NCBI GenBank assembly: GCA_007115705.1
Contig: QXEO01002092.1
Coordinates: 620,001-684,000, forward strand
DNA: 64,000 nt
Direction of reading: 5' to 3'
DNA from: Dactylis glomerata
Taxonomy: Eukaryota > Streptophyta > Magnoliopsida > Poales > Poaceae
Within the stretch, counting starts at the first letter, position 1. Every line of letters starts with the position of its first letter. The position numbers were made by a program, and so were the translations under genes. This document shows positions 11,722 through 25,403 of this stretch, piece after piece. Below the pieces are notes generated by a model. The model saw only the letters and a program-made list of their open reading frames with translations. It did no database searches and was not told where the DNA came from.

Positions 11722-12593
11722 GTCATGCTTCGCCGCCCGGCTTCTCGATCGATCTATCTACTCTGTAGCTTTCCAGGGCTGAACTATTAGCTAGGGAGTT
11801 TTTGTTTCTTGGGGATCGGTCATTGTCTCATCGCCGGTAACACGTAATGAATCCAGTAGGGAGTTAACAGGCCACGGCCCACATAGCATTATTTCCCGTA
11901 TAAACGGCCCAGACCTGGTCACTGCTACCTACAGCCGCGTGGAGGCCGAAGGGTAAACCCGATGCTCCGACCAGGTCGGTCAATACCCCGCACCGCACAC
12001 CCCCTCACGCGGGTGTAGGTCGTCCCGTCAGTGTGGTCAGGGAAGAAGGAGGTCACCAGTCATGAAGAAGAAGACCAGGGAGGAAGTGTAGCCCTTGTCG
12101 ATGATGGAGATGACATGACGTCGTCAGTGGAGGTGAGGCTAGAACCTTTCTGGAGACGAGGACGGCGAGCTGGCCGCGGCGTTGCCGGCGGATGCAAGGA
12201 AAAAAACCTTAGGGTGAGGGTGCGGGTGGGTGCAGGGAGCTCACCGACGACGATGTCTTAGGGTTTAGGTGTGGTGGTGGTCCAAGAGCCTCGCCGGAGT
12301 TAGGTAGGGGGAGGTTTAGGTAGAGGCCGAGGCGATGGAGGACTGGCGGAGGACCGGTGGAGGCGGCGGCTCGAGCGGCGCAGTGCACCAAGGTGGCACA
12401 GGACCGCGGGTGGCCGTGGGTGGCAGGCTGCTCTGGCCGGTGGTAGCAGCGGGGGTGTCGCTGAGAAGACAAACTATCGACTAGAGGAAGATGAACGTGG
12501 CGGCGGTGTCTGTGAGGGCGTTGGCCCATTAAGCAGTAGCCCTAGGGGCGTGTGGTTGGTGCCAATGCAACCAGGTCGGTGTCGAGGAGCACC
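11722..12593. other. GC-rich flank of the small gene, copy 1
   Basis: This GC-rich stretch has no recognised gene. Bases 11848-11893 match diverged copies at 39846-39891 and 41006-41053. The open frames between 12000 and 12530 have no conserved features and appear to be composition artefacts. Confidence 0.5.
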
Positions 12594-12671
12594 CAGGCCA
12601 AAGCATCTGGCGAAGAAGGCGTCGTGCGCCCACGCCAGCGACATGGTGAGGACAGCGAACAACGTTGTCAT
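12594..12671 (-). pseudogene. SDR C-terminal fragment, copy 1
   Basis: About 26 codons encode a hydrophobic stretch ending ...WAHDAFFARCFGL. It aligns with the fragment WAGDAFFAKRFGL beside recognisable short-chain dehydrogenase motifs at 39887-40480. It is taken as the C-terminal membrane-proximal tail of a plant SDR of the 1-acyl-dihydroxyacetone-phosphate reductase type. The catalytic part is absent here. The family call depends on the better copy to the right. Confidence 0.4.
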
Positions 12672-13626
12672 GCTCCATACATGATCTGCGCGGCGTCAGC
12701 GGATGCATCGCCCCACACTGCCTCGTGAACGATGGCGCCTAGGGCCGGCGATGCCAGGTATGTCTGAACTTAAATTTGACTGCTAGCATACTCAACACTT
12801 CGCTATACGTATAGCCTTTGTATAAGTATATCATGATTGATGTCTCTGGCAGCACACTCACTCTCACACAGCTGAAGAAATAAGCTTCTGATCAATTGTT
12901 TTAACACAGGTCGGTTTCATCATCATGCAGTCAGTTGTTTTCGGATAAATAATAAAATACATACGTAGGGGTGTAACAAAAATGTACTCCGTACTAAACC
13001 TCGGAATTTCATAACAAGGAAGTTTCCGCATTAAAATGCTGTCGATCATTGAAGTCTGAAGTCTAAACTATTCACACAGAAAAAATCTCTGTAAATTCAT
13101 CTTTTGTGTCTTGAACGTCCATTGCTAATTGTGCCCAAGAGTTTTTTTTTAGAATTCAAGCTACTACTCCGTTGAAACTTTTTTTCCTTATAAGCTTGAA
13201 TTAATTAGTAAAACACACATTCTGCAGGCCGCCAGGCCGGGTGACAAACTACCTATATAGACATGAGTAGATTGATACATGTTGAAATCAGATGCTTGGC
13301 TATGTAGTTGGATCCGTCAAATAAAAGCAGTTTAGCTACTCGGTTTGATTGTGAGATATGCACAAGTTATTTAATTGGTTACGATATGTCTTAACCTAGG
13401 TGTCAGGTGGTATCCCATTCCATTTCTAGTCATTTTGTTATAAAAATATAAACTAAAAACCACTGAATAAACAAGAAGTGAGATTTTGGCAGGATCCCTC
13501 TTACTTTCGTATCTAAAATGTCCAACAAAAGCACATTGGACCAAAACACTTGTAGTTCCTTGTTCATGGCGTGCTACGCATGGCGAGCGTAAAGAGGCTC
13601 ATCATGTTGAGTGGGGACATAGTTTT
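12672..13626. other. Intergenic DNA, copy 1
   Basis: AT-rich DNA between the SDR fragment and the hAT element. I see no gene, RNA or terminal-repeat structure in it. Confidence 0.5.
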
Positions 13627-13634
13627 GGTATAGC

Positions 13635-14414
13635 CAGTGGCGGACCTAGGATTTTTTCAATGGGTATGCCACACCACAAATTTAATCGTGTATTCCAATA
13701 AAATAATATATATTTCCAATTCAATAAATAATTGTAAAATTTCAATGCAATTCGATCTCCAAGCAATAAATAACATGTTATTGAAAGATTCATGTTATAA
13801 ACCAACAGCGCTGGTGGCGGTGACAGTGGCAGGGACATGATTCACAAATTCTTCAATTACTAACTATGAGAATAAGCATTGTCGGTAGCCACGAAGTGGT
13901 GTCGAGAATAACACCTATGAGTAGCGATTGTCATGTTCACAACCCAAGTCAAGTGTTTAAGATTACATCATGCTTAATTAGAGGGGTGAATGTTGAAATA
14001 AGTATGACTAGTGAAAATGTCTGACTGGAATTGGAAATCAAATACATAATCTTAATATATTTGGTGCTATTAGCTGCTATGTATGTGTGTAAATCAACCA
14101 GCAATGAACTAGCAAGCATTCAGTGCTCCCTGATGGATTCATTCGATCTAGTAGCTTAGATTGTACGTAGGTTTTGTCGTGAGCCAAAAGCATTGGCGAG
14201 AGAGTCAAATCCATTAGGCAAAGGAGCAAGTTTAGCTTTGCTAGTGAGGAGCTAGCTTAGCTTAGCTACAGCAGCTCCGCGTAGGTGCGCGTCTATACGA
14301 GAATTCAGTCAGATGCACATGCAGTCTGGACCTGCATCAACATTTTCTGCTGTGCGTGGCTGGAATACAGGGTATGCCACGGCATACCGGGCATATCTTG
14401 TAGATTCGCCGCTG
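13635..14414. mobile_element. hAT-like non-autonomous DNA transposon, 780 bp
   Basis: The element starts CAGTGGCGGA and ends CGCCGCTG, short imperfect terminal inverted repeats of the hAT type. An identical 8-bp direct repeat, GGTATAGC, flanks it at 13627-13634 and 14415-14422, the expected hAT target duplication. The interior is AT-rich with no transposase frame, so it would depend on an autonomous hAT. It is part of every tandem unit, so it inserted before the duplication. Confidence 0.78.
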
Positions 14415-14422
14415 GGTATAGC

Positions 14423-15819
14423 CTTCCAATTGATCCATTTATTTAACATCGTGGAACATATATACTTTCTGTTGAAAGATTTCAGGTTCTCTAAAAAAAA
14501 TTAAGGTTGAAAGGGTTTTCTTGCAAGTTTGGCGTCAGAAAATAATTGTGTAAGCCACAAAGAAGCTTCCGTGTCATTTGTTCTTACCACAAAAAAGTTG
14601 GCGAACATACCAAGCAGCGATTACATTTTCTGAGCAGGCTCTCAGGTACACCGTCATATCTGGGCTGTTAATTGGTGCATCAAGATCCGTGCTGGCCTAT
14701 TTTTTGCCCTCTCTAACAACTTCTCTTTTTTTATTTCTCACTCTATACAACCTTTGAATCTGAAGCTTGGCAGTTCACTGAAACATTTGAGATAGATTTT
14801 GGGAAAAATAGTTCGGGATTTTTATGATAGTATATATATATATTTTTAAACATTTTATGTTGAATTTAAATATTTGAAAATTTTAAATTTCACAAAAAAA
14901 TTATGAACTATTTTCCCCATATTCTAGTTGCAATATTACAGTGACCTGCAAAGTTTCAAGTCCATATGTTATATAGTTTAGAAGATATAAAAAGATAAAT
15001 CCCAAACAGTAAAGAGGTGTAGGTGAGATGGTGCTCAGCCAAATTTTTTCCTACCAAGAAGAACAAAGAAGAAGTATTGAGTCCCTACTCCCTACATCAC
15101 ATTTTGTTAATTAGTTCATTACGTCGCAAGTGAAATGTAGCCGGTACAACATCCAAAAACGAAAACCAAGCAAAGAGCAACGAAACAACAACACATGAAA
15201 ACCCGGAAATTACCCAAGCTTGGTTTGGTGTAAGCTGTTGAGTATTGGAAACAAGCTACATATAGCCTTTACCCAAGGAAATTATTTGAATCATAGAACT
15301 GGTTGAAGATTACCAAGCGCATCCAAGTACTGCCAATGGATCAAATTTGTGCAAATCTACAATATATAAAGTTCATTCCCACTAAGTGTATTTAATGTTT
15401 GCAAGCTCAAACCTGGTGAAGCCACATCACTCCAATTCTTTATAGCCGTCAGATTTTAAAGATACGGTCATTAGCTAGTCATCCAATCACGTACTCAGTT
15501 CTCATGACATGCAATCCCAGGTCTATCTATAGGAAAACGGAAGTGTTTTTCGCTAGGACCTTTCAACCTCCCAATCTCCCATTAATCCACCGTGAGGTGG
15601 GGGAAGTGAAGGAGTTTCTTACGTTTCTCTTCCTCTCCACCAATTGAGTAACTAAAGCTCCATGCATTTATCTTCTCCCTTCTATCTTTTCCACTCACGA
15701 GTCCGTCTTCTTTCTCTTCCCTATTTTAGTCCATCTCCTGAACATGATGGCTTGGCAACACGTCCTCCACACCGTCAATTCTACTTCTCTGGTTGCAGTC
15801 CAAGAATCGTCATCATTGC
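14423..15819. other. Intergenic DNA left of the retrotransposon, copy 2
   Basis: Same content as 407-1808, with a few one- or two-base indels. It includes the segment also found diverged at 48051-48405 and the open frame that enters the retrotransposon. Confidence 0.5.
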
Positions 15820-17250
15820 TAATGTCTACACATGCTTCTGTCCTTGTAGACAGTGTTGGGCCTCCAAGTGCAGAGGTTTGTAGAACAGCAGCAAGTTTCC
15901 CTTAAGTGGATCACCCAAGGTTTATCAAACTCAGGGAGGAAGAGGTCAAAGCTATCCCTCTCGAGCAACCCTGCAATTACGATACAGAAAGTCTCTTGTG
16001 TCCCCAAAACACCCAATACACTTGTCAAATATATAGGTGCACTAGTTCGGCGAAGAGATAGTGAAATACAAGTACTAGTGATGATTATGGGTAGTAAATG
16101 TAATATGAAATAAGTATCGCTGCGAGCAAACATGTAACAAAACTGAAAGGAAATGGTGTGCAATGCTTGGAAACAAGGCCTAGGGATCATACTTTCACTA
16201 GTGGACACACTCTCAATAAATATAACATAATTGAACCAATAGATACTATCATCAATATGCAACTCAAAACAATTCTCCAATGGAAAACAAACACTAATCA
16301 TGCGTAGAGCTACGAAGCACTCCTCAAAGTTCATATTTCCCCAAACTAGATTGTCCCACACTGTCACCGTGAACGCACTAGATGGTTCCAACAAACACCA
16401 ACAATTCATAGAGACATTAATCAAAAAGACACACATGATGCGCACACCGTCACCTTCACACCATGATACAAGGTATCTCCGGAGATTACAAATATAAAGC
16501 ACGGGAGTAGCATAATATCTGAATAATAACATCTACTAATTCAACTAGATACAAAGCTCACGATCATATAAAGATCACATCATGGGAGAGAGAGGTGAAC
16601 CACATAGCTACCGGTAGAGCCCTCAGCCCCGGGGGATAACTACTCCCTCCTCATCATAGGAGACATCAAGGTTGATGGAGATGGCGGTGAGGTCGATGGA
16701 GACGGCGGAGGAGGCGACGGCGTTGATGGAGATGGCTCCGGGGGCACTTCCCCGTCCCGGCAGGGTGCCGGAACAGAGACTTCTGTCCTCCGAAATTTGT
16801 CTTCGACGGCGGCGGCGCTGCGGAACTGTTCTGGGAAAAAACGCCAATTCCTCTAGGGTTTTCCGTCGAGGGGCTTTTTATAGGCGAAAGGGCATCGGGA
16901 GGCGACCAGGGTGGTCTCACCATAGGGGGGCGCGGCCAGGGGCTGGGCCGCGCCCCCTCATGGTGAGGCTGGCCCCTGGCCCCCCTTCGGCTCTCGTTCG
17001 GTCTTTGGTCGTCTTCCGGGAAAAATAGGAGTTCTGGAACTTGTTTCGTCCAATTCTGAGAATATTTCCTATTTAGCTTTTCCGAAACACAAAAATAGCA
17101 GAAAACAGGGAACTGGCACTGTGGCATCTTGTTAGTAGGTTAGTTCCGGAAATCGCATAAAAACGCCACGAAGTGTAACGAAACACAAGGCAAATAGTGT
17201 AAAAACAAGCATGGAGCATCAAAAATTATAGATACATTTGAGACGTATCA
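15820..17250 (-). repeat. 3' LTR of retrotransposon copy 2
   Basis: A 1431-bp LTR, nearly identical to 1809-3243. It lacks three bases in the GGCATCGTCGGGAGG stretch near 16895. Confidence 0.88.
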
Positions 17251-19805
17251 GCATCCTCAAGCTTAACTCCTGCTCATCCTCGAGTAGGTAAGTGATAACA
17301 AAAGAATAATTTTTGAGGTGACATGCACTATCACAATTTGATCAACGAGGTAGAGCATTGAGTGCTGAGATCAAAGAACTTAAAACATGGGCATGAAAGA
17401 CATAATCTTGATAATAGAAACTTAGCAACCATGTTATAGCATGAAAAGAAACACAAAGAAAGATCATGAAAATGAAACAATAAAAGTCACGTGTGTGTTT
17501 CAACCATATGGAAAAACATAGCAAATGGTTTTCATCTTGTCCCTCATGGAGTAGCAAAGCATAAATGCATAGGACACCTTCAAGTTTAAGAGGGTGACTA
17601 GATACAAGTAATTTAAAAACAAGCAAAACCATAATCATGAATCAATCAATAATAAACTTTGGGATTATGCACATTATACTCAGAATGACAACTATGCTCT
17701 CTTAGACGGTGCATAAAGGTAGAAGGTGGAGACTTAACATAAAAGTAAAAGAAAGGCCTTTCGCAGAGGGAAGCAGTGATTAAACATGTGCTAGAGCTTT
17801 TCATTTGTAAAACAGAGAGATAAAAATTGGGTTTTGAGAGGTGGTTGTTTTTGTCAACGACTAGCAATGGGGTTCTTACTATCTTCCATACAAAAAGTAA
17901 GCAATTTTTTGAGAGAGGATTGACACTTTGGTGCTCTTTTATAAAGCTTGGCACTCCTCCCCACCGTTTTTCCTTTCACAACCATGGCTAACCGATTCCA
18001 TCGGGTGCCCACCAACATTCACATACCATGGAGGAGTGCCTTTTTTCTTTCTTTTCTTTTTCTTTTTGGAATAAGACAATATGGAAGATAGCAAATCCGA
18101 CCACTATGTCCCCATGAGCTAAAACAAGTGTCACAAACGAGAAGTGTTTTGAAGGTTTTTTAAAGGTAGCACATGAAAATTTACTTGGAATGGCTTACAA
18201 ATACCATGCATAGGAAGTTATAGTGGAAACAATGGCAAACTGGTTTTTGGGAGTTGGATGCACGAGTAGAGCTCATACTCAGTACAAAGCGAGGGCTAGC
18301 AAAAGACTAGAGCGACCAACTAGAGAGCAATAACGGCCATAATCATGCATAGCGACAAATATCATTGAAAGAAGCATAAAGTGGTATCATAAGTCAAAAA
18401 CCAATGATCATAGAGGCTATAGGACTTATTTTGTAGTCAACATGTGTAAGCATGTGCCAAGTCAAACCCAAATAAAGCATCAAAGGAGAAAACCAAATTA
18501 ATGCTTCCAAATAATAAAAACAACGCATGATTTTTTCAAAGGCTCATTAAGCAATCTCAATCATTTGAGACAAGTCTGCTACAGCAAAACCACTAAGCAA
18601 CTATCAAAAAGACATCAAACACGACATGCAAAGCCTAAGCCGCAGTCTAAACAAGCTCCTTTTTGTACCACTTTTTTGCATGAAACTTTTTCTCTTTTCC
18701 AACACCATTCAAACCTTTTCGAAACAACTCTTTGATGAAAACAAACATAGACCAGAGGTCCAAATACACCTTGATGCAAAGATATAACAAGATCTGAACA
18801 AAATCAAGGCGAAAAAACGAAAGCTAAACGCAGTAGCAGAAAAGAGAACACTCGTGGAACGATAAGAGTGAAAACTAGAGTGTTCTTGGCAAATGAAAAG
18901 CGAGTTCATCTCCTCCAAAAGAAACATGATGTGATCTAACCCTTTATTGCAGCAAACAAGCAAAAGAAAACTGAAAACAAAAGCAACTGATGCTTCAAGA
19001 AAAACGCATAGTGCATGAAGCAATAAAATATAGTGTCTTGAAAGGTGACCTGATTTTTGCCGATGAAGAAGGGGTGCCTCGGGGGCATCCCCAATATTTG
19101 ACGCTTGTACTTCTTGGATATTTCTTGGGGTGCATGGGCATCCCAGCTTGAGCTTTTGTCCATTCTCTCTCATCTCATCATCTCCATCCCTACACTTGAA
19201 AACTTCTCCTTCATACAAATAACACAATTCTATTAGCAATGTTAGCATAAACATAATGGAACAACCCCCTTTCGGTTCAAATTTCAACTCAAAAACCACC
19301 ACATATAAGTATATACTACTGTAGCAACTTCCCCAAAAGTTCCATGATCAAAAGAACTCAAAAAGAAAGCGATCGAGCGACAAACACAAATAGTGGCAGA
19401 AATCTGTCAAAACAGAATAGCTGACAAAAGGTCGATTTTTTAGAGGACCTTCTGTTCCTCAATCGAAAAGTGCAAAACTAATGAATGATTGAATTATGAG
19501 GATTAGGCATAAATGGCACAAGAAATCGCAGGTCCCAAAAGATATACAGAGAATTTTCACGATTGTATGGTGCAGCACTGAAATCTGTTTCAGGACAGCA
19601 ACATCCTCAAATCTTACCTCACTCAAATTAGAGGCTTCTCTTGGCACAAAAACAAAATAAAAATGATAAGGAGAGGTTATTACAGCAGTAATAACTTCCA
19701 AGATTCAAATAAAATAAAAAGTACTGAAAATAAAACATTGGGTTATCTCCCAAGAGTGCTTTTCTTTAACGCCTTTGAGCTAGGCGCAGTAATTTCAGAA
19801 AATGC
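17251..19805 (-). other. Non-coding 3' internal region of retrotransposon copy 2
   Basis: Equivalent to 3244-5824, with many short deletions and a few substitutions. No coding region is recognised. Confidence 0.65.
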
Positions 19806-22280
19806 TCACATAGGCGCCCGAAAAGAACTTAAGGCAAAGGTGCCATAAAGGAACTTGAAGCAAGAGAGAGCATCAAAAAGCAAGTATGAAACACATTTAA
19901 ATCTAAACCACTTCCTATGAAAAATAGTCTTGTGAAAAGACAAGTCATGAAAGCGCAAAGCGAAAAGCATAGGAAGGCAAAACAAGTACAACTTCAAGAA
20001 TTCTAACAAAAAGAGGGGAAACTCAATATTGTTGAGATCCATCAAACCATGTTTCCCTCTCTCATAATAACTTTCAGTAGCATCATGAATAGAACTAACA
20101 TAACTATCACATAAAGCATCCCTATCATGAGCCACATGCATAAAAGAATTAATACTCCCCACATGAACAATCGTAGTAGGAGCAGATTCAACGAATAATT
20201 ATTCTCATCACCATAATCATCAAAAACAGGAGGCATATTATAATCATAACTAATTTTCTCCTCAAAAGTAGGTGAACTGAAAATATAACTCATCATCATA
20301 ACCATCATAAACTAGAGGTTTAGTCATCATAAGCGAGAGAGCAGCTATTTTGCAAGGCATATTCATCAAACATATCATCATAAGAAGGAACATGGATAGT
20401 ACTAATGGTACAACAATTATTAACCTTAGAATTGGTACCAAAAAGATTTCCAATATCAAAAGTAGAGTGCTTTTCCCAATAATGATCACTAACATAGGTA
20501 ACAGGCATAGGAACATCATCCCAATCAGAATTATTATAATCTATAATAGGAGCAACATGCTTAGGGGAAGATACCGTTTCCTCTTGCCTTTTACTCCTCT
20601 CTTCTTCTTCTTCTTACTCTTCTTACTCTCTCCTTTAGGAGGGAGAGGCTTGAAAGGCATCTTCTCCACATAATCTGGTTTACTGACAGAAACAACAGAA
20701 GAAACTTTGGAGGATTCCTCCTCTCTATTAATAAGATAGAAGCATCTATTAGTCCTGTCATAGCTTGGCAAAACATCATGTTTTATAAGATTTTGTATGT
20801 AAGTATTTGCGAGGCAATCTTTAACATAATAGAGACGACAATCACGAAGGGTGCTATTAATATCAACAACTCTCATATCTACCAAAGAATCTTTCTAGAT
20901 ATCTCTTCACACTCCAAATATAAAGTAAGCTCATCATGCTGATTGAGAGTAATCTTGTCATCACAATACAAATTTATGGTACTCATTCGATTAAAAGAGT
21001 CACGATATTGGCTTGGGCATTGAAAATTAAAATGACCCATGTCATCGCAAGTTCACAAAGAAAAGGATAAAGCTCGCAAACCTTTTCACCAAGCTCATCT
21101 AGAGCCTTGAGCCACATTTGTGTTTCTTCATTCCCGTGGGTGATGCATAATCTTCCTTGTTGTGACTCCGTTCACAAGGTCTATGTACTCCACAAAAAAT
21201 AACGCTTAGAAGAAGTAGCACTTTCAGAAATTTGAGCATGTTTATTGCAATATCAATAACAATATCACTTTCTATGCAGTGTCTTTAAAAGGTTTCATGA
21301 TACACGTCCCCATTTCCCTTAGGAACATTAATATAGAAGCAAAGGCCTTAAAGCAATCAACCATAATTTGAGGATCAAGACCATATTTAGCACTAAGCTC
21401 TTGAAAATTAGCAGTTTCAGCGAAAGACTTATGCAATCATATTCATAACTCATACCTGATCATTTACCTTTGTCGCTATCCCAATCTTCATATTTTTTGA
21501 ATTGCTTCAAGCAGATCCCACTTGACGTCAACATCCTTCCTTGTGAAAGACCCATCCAAGCATGCATCTAGATAGTCCTTGTAATGTCCTGAAAGCCTTG
21601 CATAAAATTATCAATAACAATATTACGAGGAAGATCATGAATAGGTCATTTGAGCATTAGTGACTTCAATCTTCCCCACGCTTGGGTAATGCTTTCTCCC
21701 TCATGCGGATGAAAATTATAAAGATAATTCCTATCTTTATAAACCTCACTAGAAGGATAGAATTTAGAAAAAAAGAGAGGTACAATTTCCTCCCAGTCGA
21801 CAGGTCGGCCATCCTTCAGTGTTTTATACCATTCCGCAGCTCAGCCCTTCAATGATAAAGAAAATAGCTTCTTCTTAACTCGGTTCATCAAAATACCTGC
21901 ACACTTGAACAACTCGCTAATTCATGTATAAAAAGCAAATGATCACCAGGATGGATAGTTCCATCTCCTAAATAGCGGTTATCCATAGCACGTTCAACAA
22001 TCTTTATAGGTATTTTAAAAGGATGAGGAGCACAAGCATCATTAGAACATCACATAGGGGAGATAAAATTCATCAGAGCAAACTTTCTCCACTAAAGCTG
22101 GGGAACTAAAAATATCATGCTTAACAAAACCAACTTCCCCAAGCTTAGACTTTTCTATAACGGTGTTCAAAGCATTCATACTAACAACACTATTAGCATG
22201 CAATTAAGCTCCAAAGGTTTTTCAATTTTCTCTTTAAATCTAAACTCAGGAAAAAGACTAAAGAACTCTTTACTTTCCAT
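19806..22280 (-). pseudogene. Retrotransposon gag-like frame, copy 2, heavily frameshifted
   Basis: This is the same gag-like frame as 33804-36296. Besides the three shared in-frame TGA codons, it has numerous private one- and two-base deletions (for example near 20190, 20285, 20325, 20890, 21050, 21150, 21205, 21430 and 22205), which scatter it over all three minus-strand frames. No functional product is expected. Confidence 0.8.
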
Positions 22281-22413
22281 TAAGCCTAACTAGTGAAAAT
22301 AAAAACAAGAAACAAAAAGATATAATTGCAGAATCTAAAGGAAATAACTCCGAGCAATCACCAGCAACTAAAAGACTTAGTAACCAAAGAATGTGAGTAC
22401 CTTTTACCTTACC

Positions 22414-22431
22414 TCCCCGGCAACAGCGCCA
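22414..22431 (-). other. Primer-binding site (tRNA-Asp type), copy 2
   Basis: The same tRNA-Asp-complementary site as at 8448-8465, ten bases inside the 5' LTR. Confidence 0.78.
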
Positions 22432-22441
22432 GAAAAGAGCT

Positions 22442-23868
22442 TGATGTCTACACACGCTTCTATCCTTGTAGACAGTGTTGGGCCTCCAAGTGCAGAGGTT
22501 TGTAGAACAGCAGCAAGTTTCCCTTAAGTGGATCACCCAAGGTTTATCGAACTCAGGGAGGAAGAGGTCAAAGCTATCCCTCTCAAGCAACCCTGCAATT
22601 ACGATACAGAAAGTCTCTTGTGTCCCCAACACACCCAATACACTTGTCAAATATATAGGTGCACTAGTTCGGCGAAGAGATAGTGAAATACAAGTAGTAG
22701 TGATGATTATGGGTAGTAATGTAATATGAAATAAGTATCGCTGCGAGCAAACATGTAACAAAACTGAAAGGAAACGGTGTGCAATTCTTGGAAACAAGGC
22801 CTCGGGATCATACTTTCACTAGTGGACACACTCTCAACAATATAACATAATTGAACCAATAGATACTATCATCAATATGCAACTCAAAACAATTCTCCAA
22901 TGAAAACGAATACTAATCATGCGTAGGGCTACGAAGCACTCCTCAAAGTTCATATTTCCCCAAACTAGATTGTCCCACACTGTCACCGTGAACGCACTAG
23001 ATGGTTCCAAAACACCAATAATTCATAGAGACATTAACCAAAAAGACACACATGATGTGCACACTGTCACCTTCACACCATGATACAAGGTATCTCCGGA
23101 GATTACAAATATAAGCACGGGAGTAGCATAATATCTGAATAATAACATCTACCAATTCAACTAGATACAAAGCTCATGATCACATAAAGATCACATCATG
23201 GGAGAGAGAGGTGAACCACATAGCTATCGGGTAGAGCCCTCAGCCCCGGGGGAGAACTACTCCCGCCTCATCATAGGAGACAGCAAGGTTGATGGAGATG
23301 GCGGTGAGGTCGATGGAGACGGCGGAGGAGGCGACGGCGTTGATGGAGATGGCTCCGGGGGCACTTTCCCGTCCCGTCAGGGTGACGGAACAGAGACTTC
23401 TGTCCCCCGAAATTTGTCTTCGACGGCGGCGACGCTGCGGAACTGTTCTGGGAAAAACGCCGATTCCTCTAGGGTTTTCTGTCGGGGGGCTTTTTATAGG
23501 CGAAAGGGCATCGTCGGGAGGCGACCAGGGTGGTCTCACCACAGGGGGGCATGGCCAGGGACTGGGCCGCGCCCCCTCATGGTGAGGCTGGCCCCTGACC
23601 CCCCCTTCGGCTCTCGTTCTATCTTCGGTCCTCTTCCGGGAAAAATAAGAGTTCTGGAACTTGTTTCGTCTAATTCTGAGATATTTCCTGTGTAGCTTTT
23701 CTGAAACACAAAACAGCAGAAAACATGGAACTAGCACTGTGGCATCTTGTTAGTAGGTTAATTCCGGAAATCGCATAAAAATGCCACGAAGTGTAACGAA
23801 ACACAAGGCAAATGGTGTAAAAACAAGCATGGAGCGTCAAAAATTATAGATACGTTTGGGACGTATCA
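22442..23868 (-). repeat. 5' LTR of retrotransposon copy 2
   Basis: A 1427-bp LTR, nearly identical to 8476-9898, with the same GC-rich hairpin near 23536-23588. Confidence 0.88.
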
Positions 23869-24538
23869 GTTGCTTAATCTTGAGTGGTTGCGCCCTGCTC
23901 TGTTCGTCCTGCTCATGAAACTACGGCGGTGCTGCTCGCGACGTCTCACCGTCACCCCTGTACAAGGCTCATATCTACCTTGGGCAAATGGCTGACATCA
24001 CCTAACTGACACCAGTGAGCGTCTTTCTCTATCTGTGAATTAATCCAGTGTTCTTGGTTTTCTTCACAGGAAGATCCATGACCTCATCAGCCATGCTGTG
24101 GTAGTGTGCAGCATATGATACTTCGTTTTTGGTCCCGGAATGCGCCAAACTCACAGGTAAAAATCTTTAGTTGTTCTGATCTTCAGATTGCACTTCCTCA
24201 CCTCCATTAATACGAGCGTGTTTCAGTGTCAAAAGGGAAAATAGAAACTAGCATATTTTAGTACACAAAATCATGCTAGATTCTAAATATGGAACTTCGT
24301 GACTGTAGTGAAGTTATAACGTTCGATGATGAATCGGCATCTTTTTTTTTCTACTAGAACATGGCTAATAATTTATACTTTTCATGTTTTTAGAGGACTC
24401 GTGTTTTCTCTCTCCCAGCTAGTTAACTGTACAGACTTTGAGTGGGCTTGGGAGGTCTCTTAGTAGTTAGCTGAGGTTGTACTTCAAGTAAACTCATGTT
24501 CTTTTGGGGGTAGGTTTTCTCGGCAGGCAATGCACTCA
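23869..24538. other. Right flank of the retrotransposon with exon-like sequence, copy 2
   Basis: Equivalent to 9899-10566. The TGA that closes the entering frame in copies 1 and 3 is TGC here, leaving the frame open for about 17 further codons. The splice-like borders around the 110-base block are intact at about 24060-24160. No protein family is recognised. Confidence 0.35.
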
Positions 24539-25324
24539 TCTAATACTACTTAATGTGGGCGTTCTCACATATCTATTGCTTCATATCTAATGATTATTTT
24601 CCTCTATTCTCGAACTATGTAATGGCTGAAAATTTACCTTGGTTTTACTTCTGTTTTGTGTACTTTATATAATGACATTGTTATATCTAAATTATTTGAA
24701 TATTTTTTCTTGCAAGGATTTTATATTGTGCATATTTGACTTCAAATTTGTTAATTAGATCATTACTGAGTTTGATAAGTATGCAAAACCCAAGAAAGGA
24801 ACCATGACTCCATTATTTGGTTACAAGTTTCTAATTATTGCTTTGAAATTTTAATCTAAATAGTTCAATATGTCAAATAAACCCAATCTAGCCCCATGTA
24901 CTGGAGAAATCATATGGGGGTATTATCTATTTCATATGATCGAAAAGAATGCAAGTGACTTAGTACAAACTATATACTAAATTATACTAATCATCCGACT
25001 TTTTCAATCAGAGGAAGCAATATCTATAAAGTTGATTCCCACTAATATTATTAAATAATTAAAATTTCCACATGCAAAATGCCCATGTCATCGGCAAGCC
25101 CCGATCAATGGCATGATCGTGCATGAAGACTTTTTCGGGCAAAGTGCATACAACCTTAAAGGATGAAAAACCACATGAAAAATTTCTATGTCATCAACCA
25201 AACCCTGTTATCTTCAGTATGAGGTCTTCTTCCTGGCAAAGTGCATACAGCCCGATTCAAGCTAATTGTTACATATATTGAAATCATATTTTATTTCCGC
25301 CGCAACGTGCGGGGTATCATCTAG
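24539..25324 (+). mobile_element. Helitron-like non-autonomous element, copy 2
   Basis: The same element as at 10567-11360, with the 3' hairpin and CTAG at 25321-25324 followed by T. No coding region. Confidence 0.6.
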
Positions 25325-25403
25325 TTTAAGTAGAGTATGTGCATAGATCGAACATGTACTGCTGGGGGTACATAGTAATAGCAAATTAGCAAATATATAA
25401 TTA

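Larger units (their letters stand above)
15820..23868 (-). mobile_element. Gag-only LTR retrotransposon, Sabrina/Athila-like, copy 2
   Basis: The tandem-duplicated copy of the element at 1809-9898, about 8.05 kb. Its flanking pentamers (ATTGC and GTTGC) and LTR-specific differences are the same, so it is a passenger of the duplication and not a new insertion. It carries the densest set of one- and two-base deletions of the three. Confidence 0.85.

Noticed and set aside
12031..12529. GC-rich overlapping frames near the small gene
   Set aside because: No domain is recognised, frames overlap on both strands, and they shift between tandem copies.
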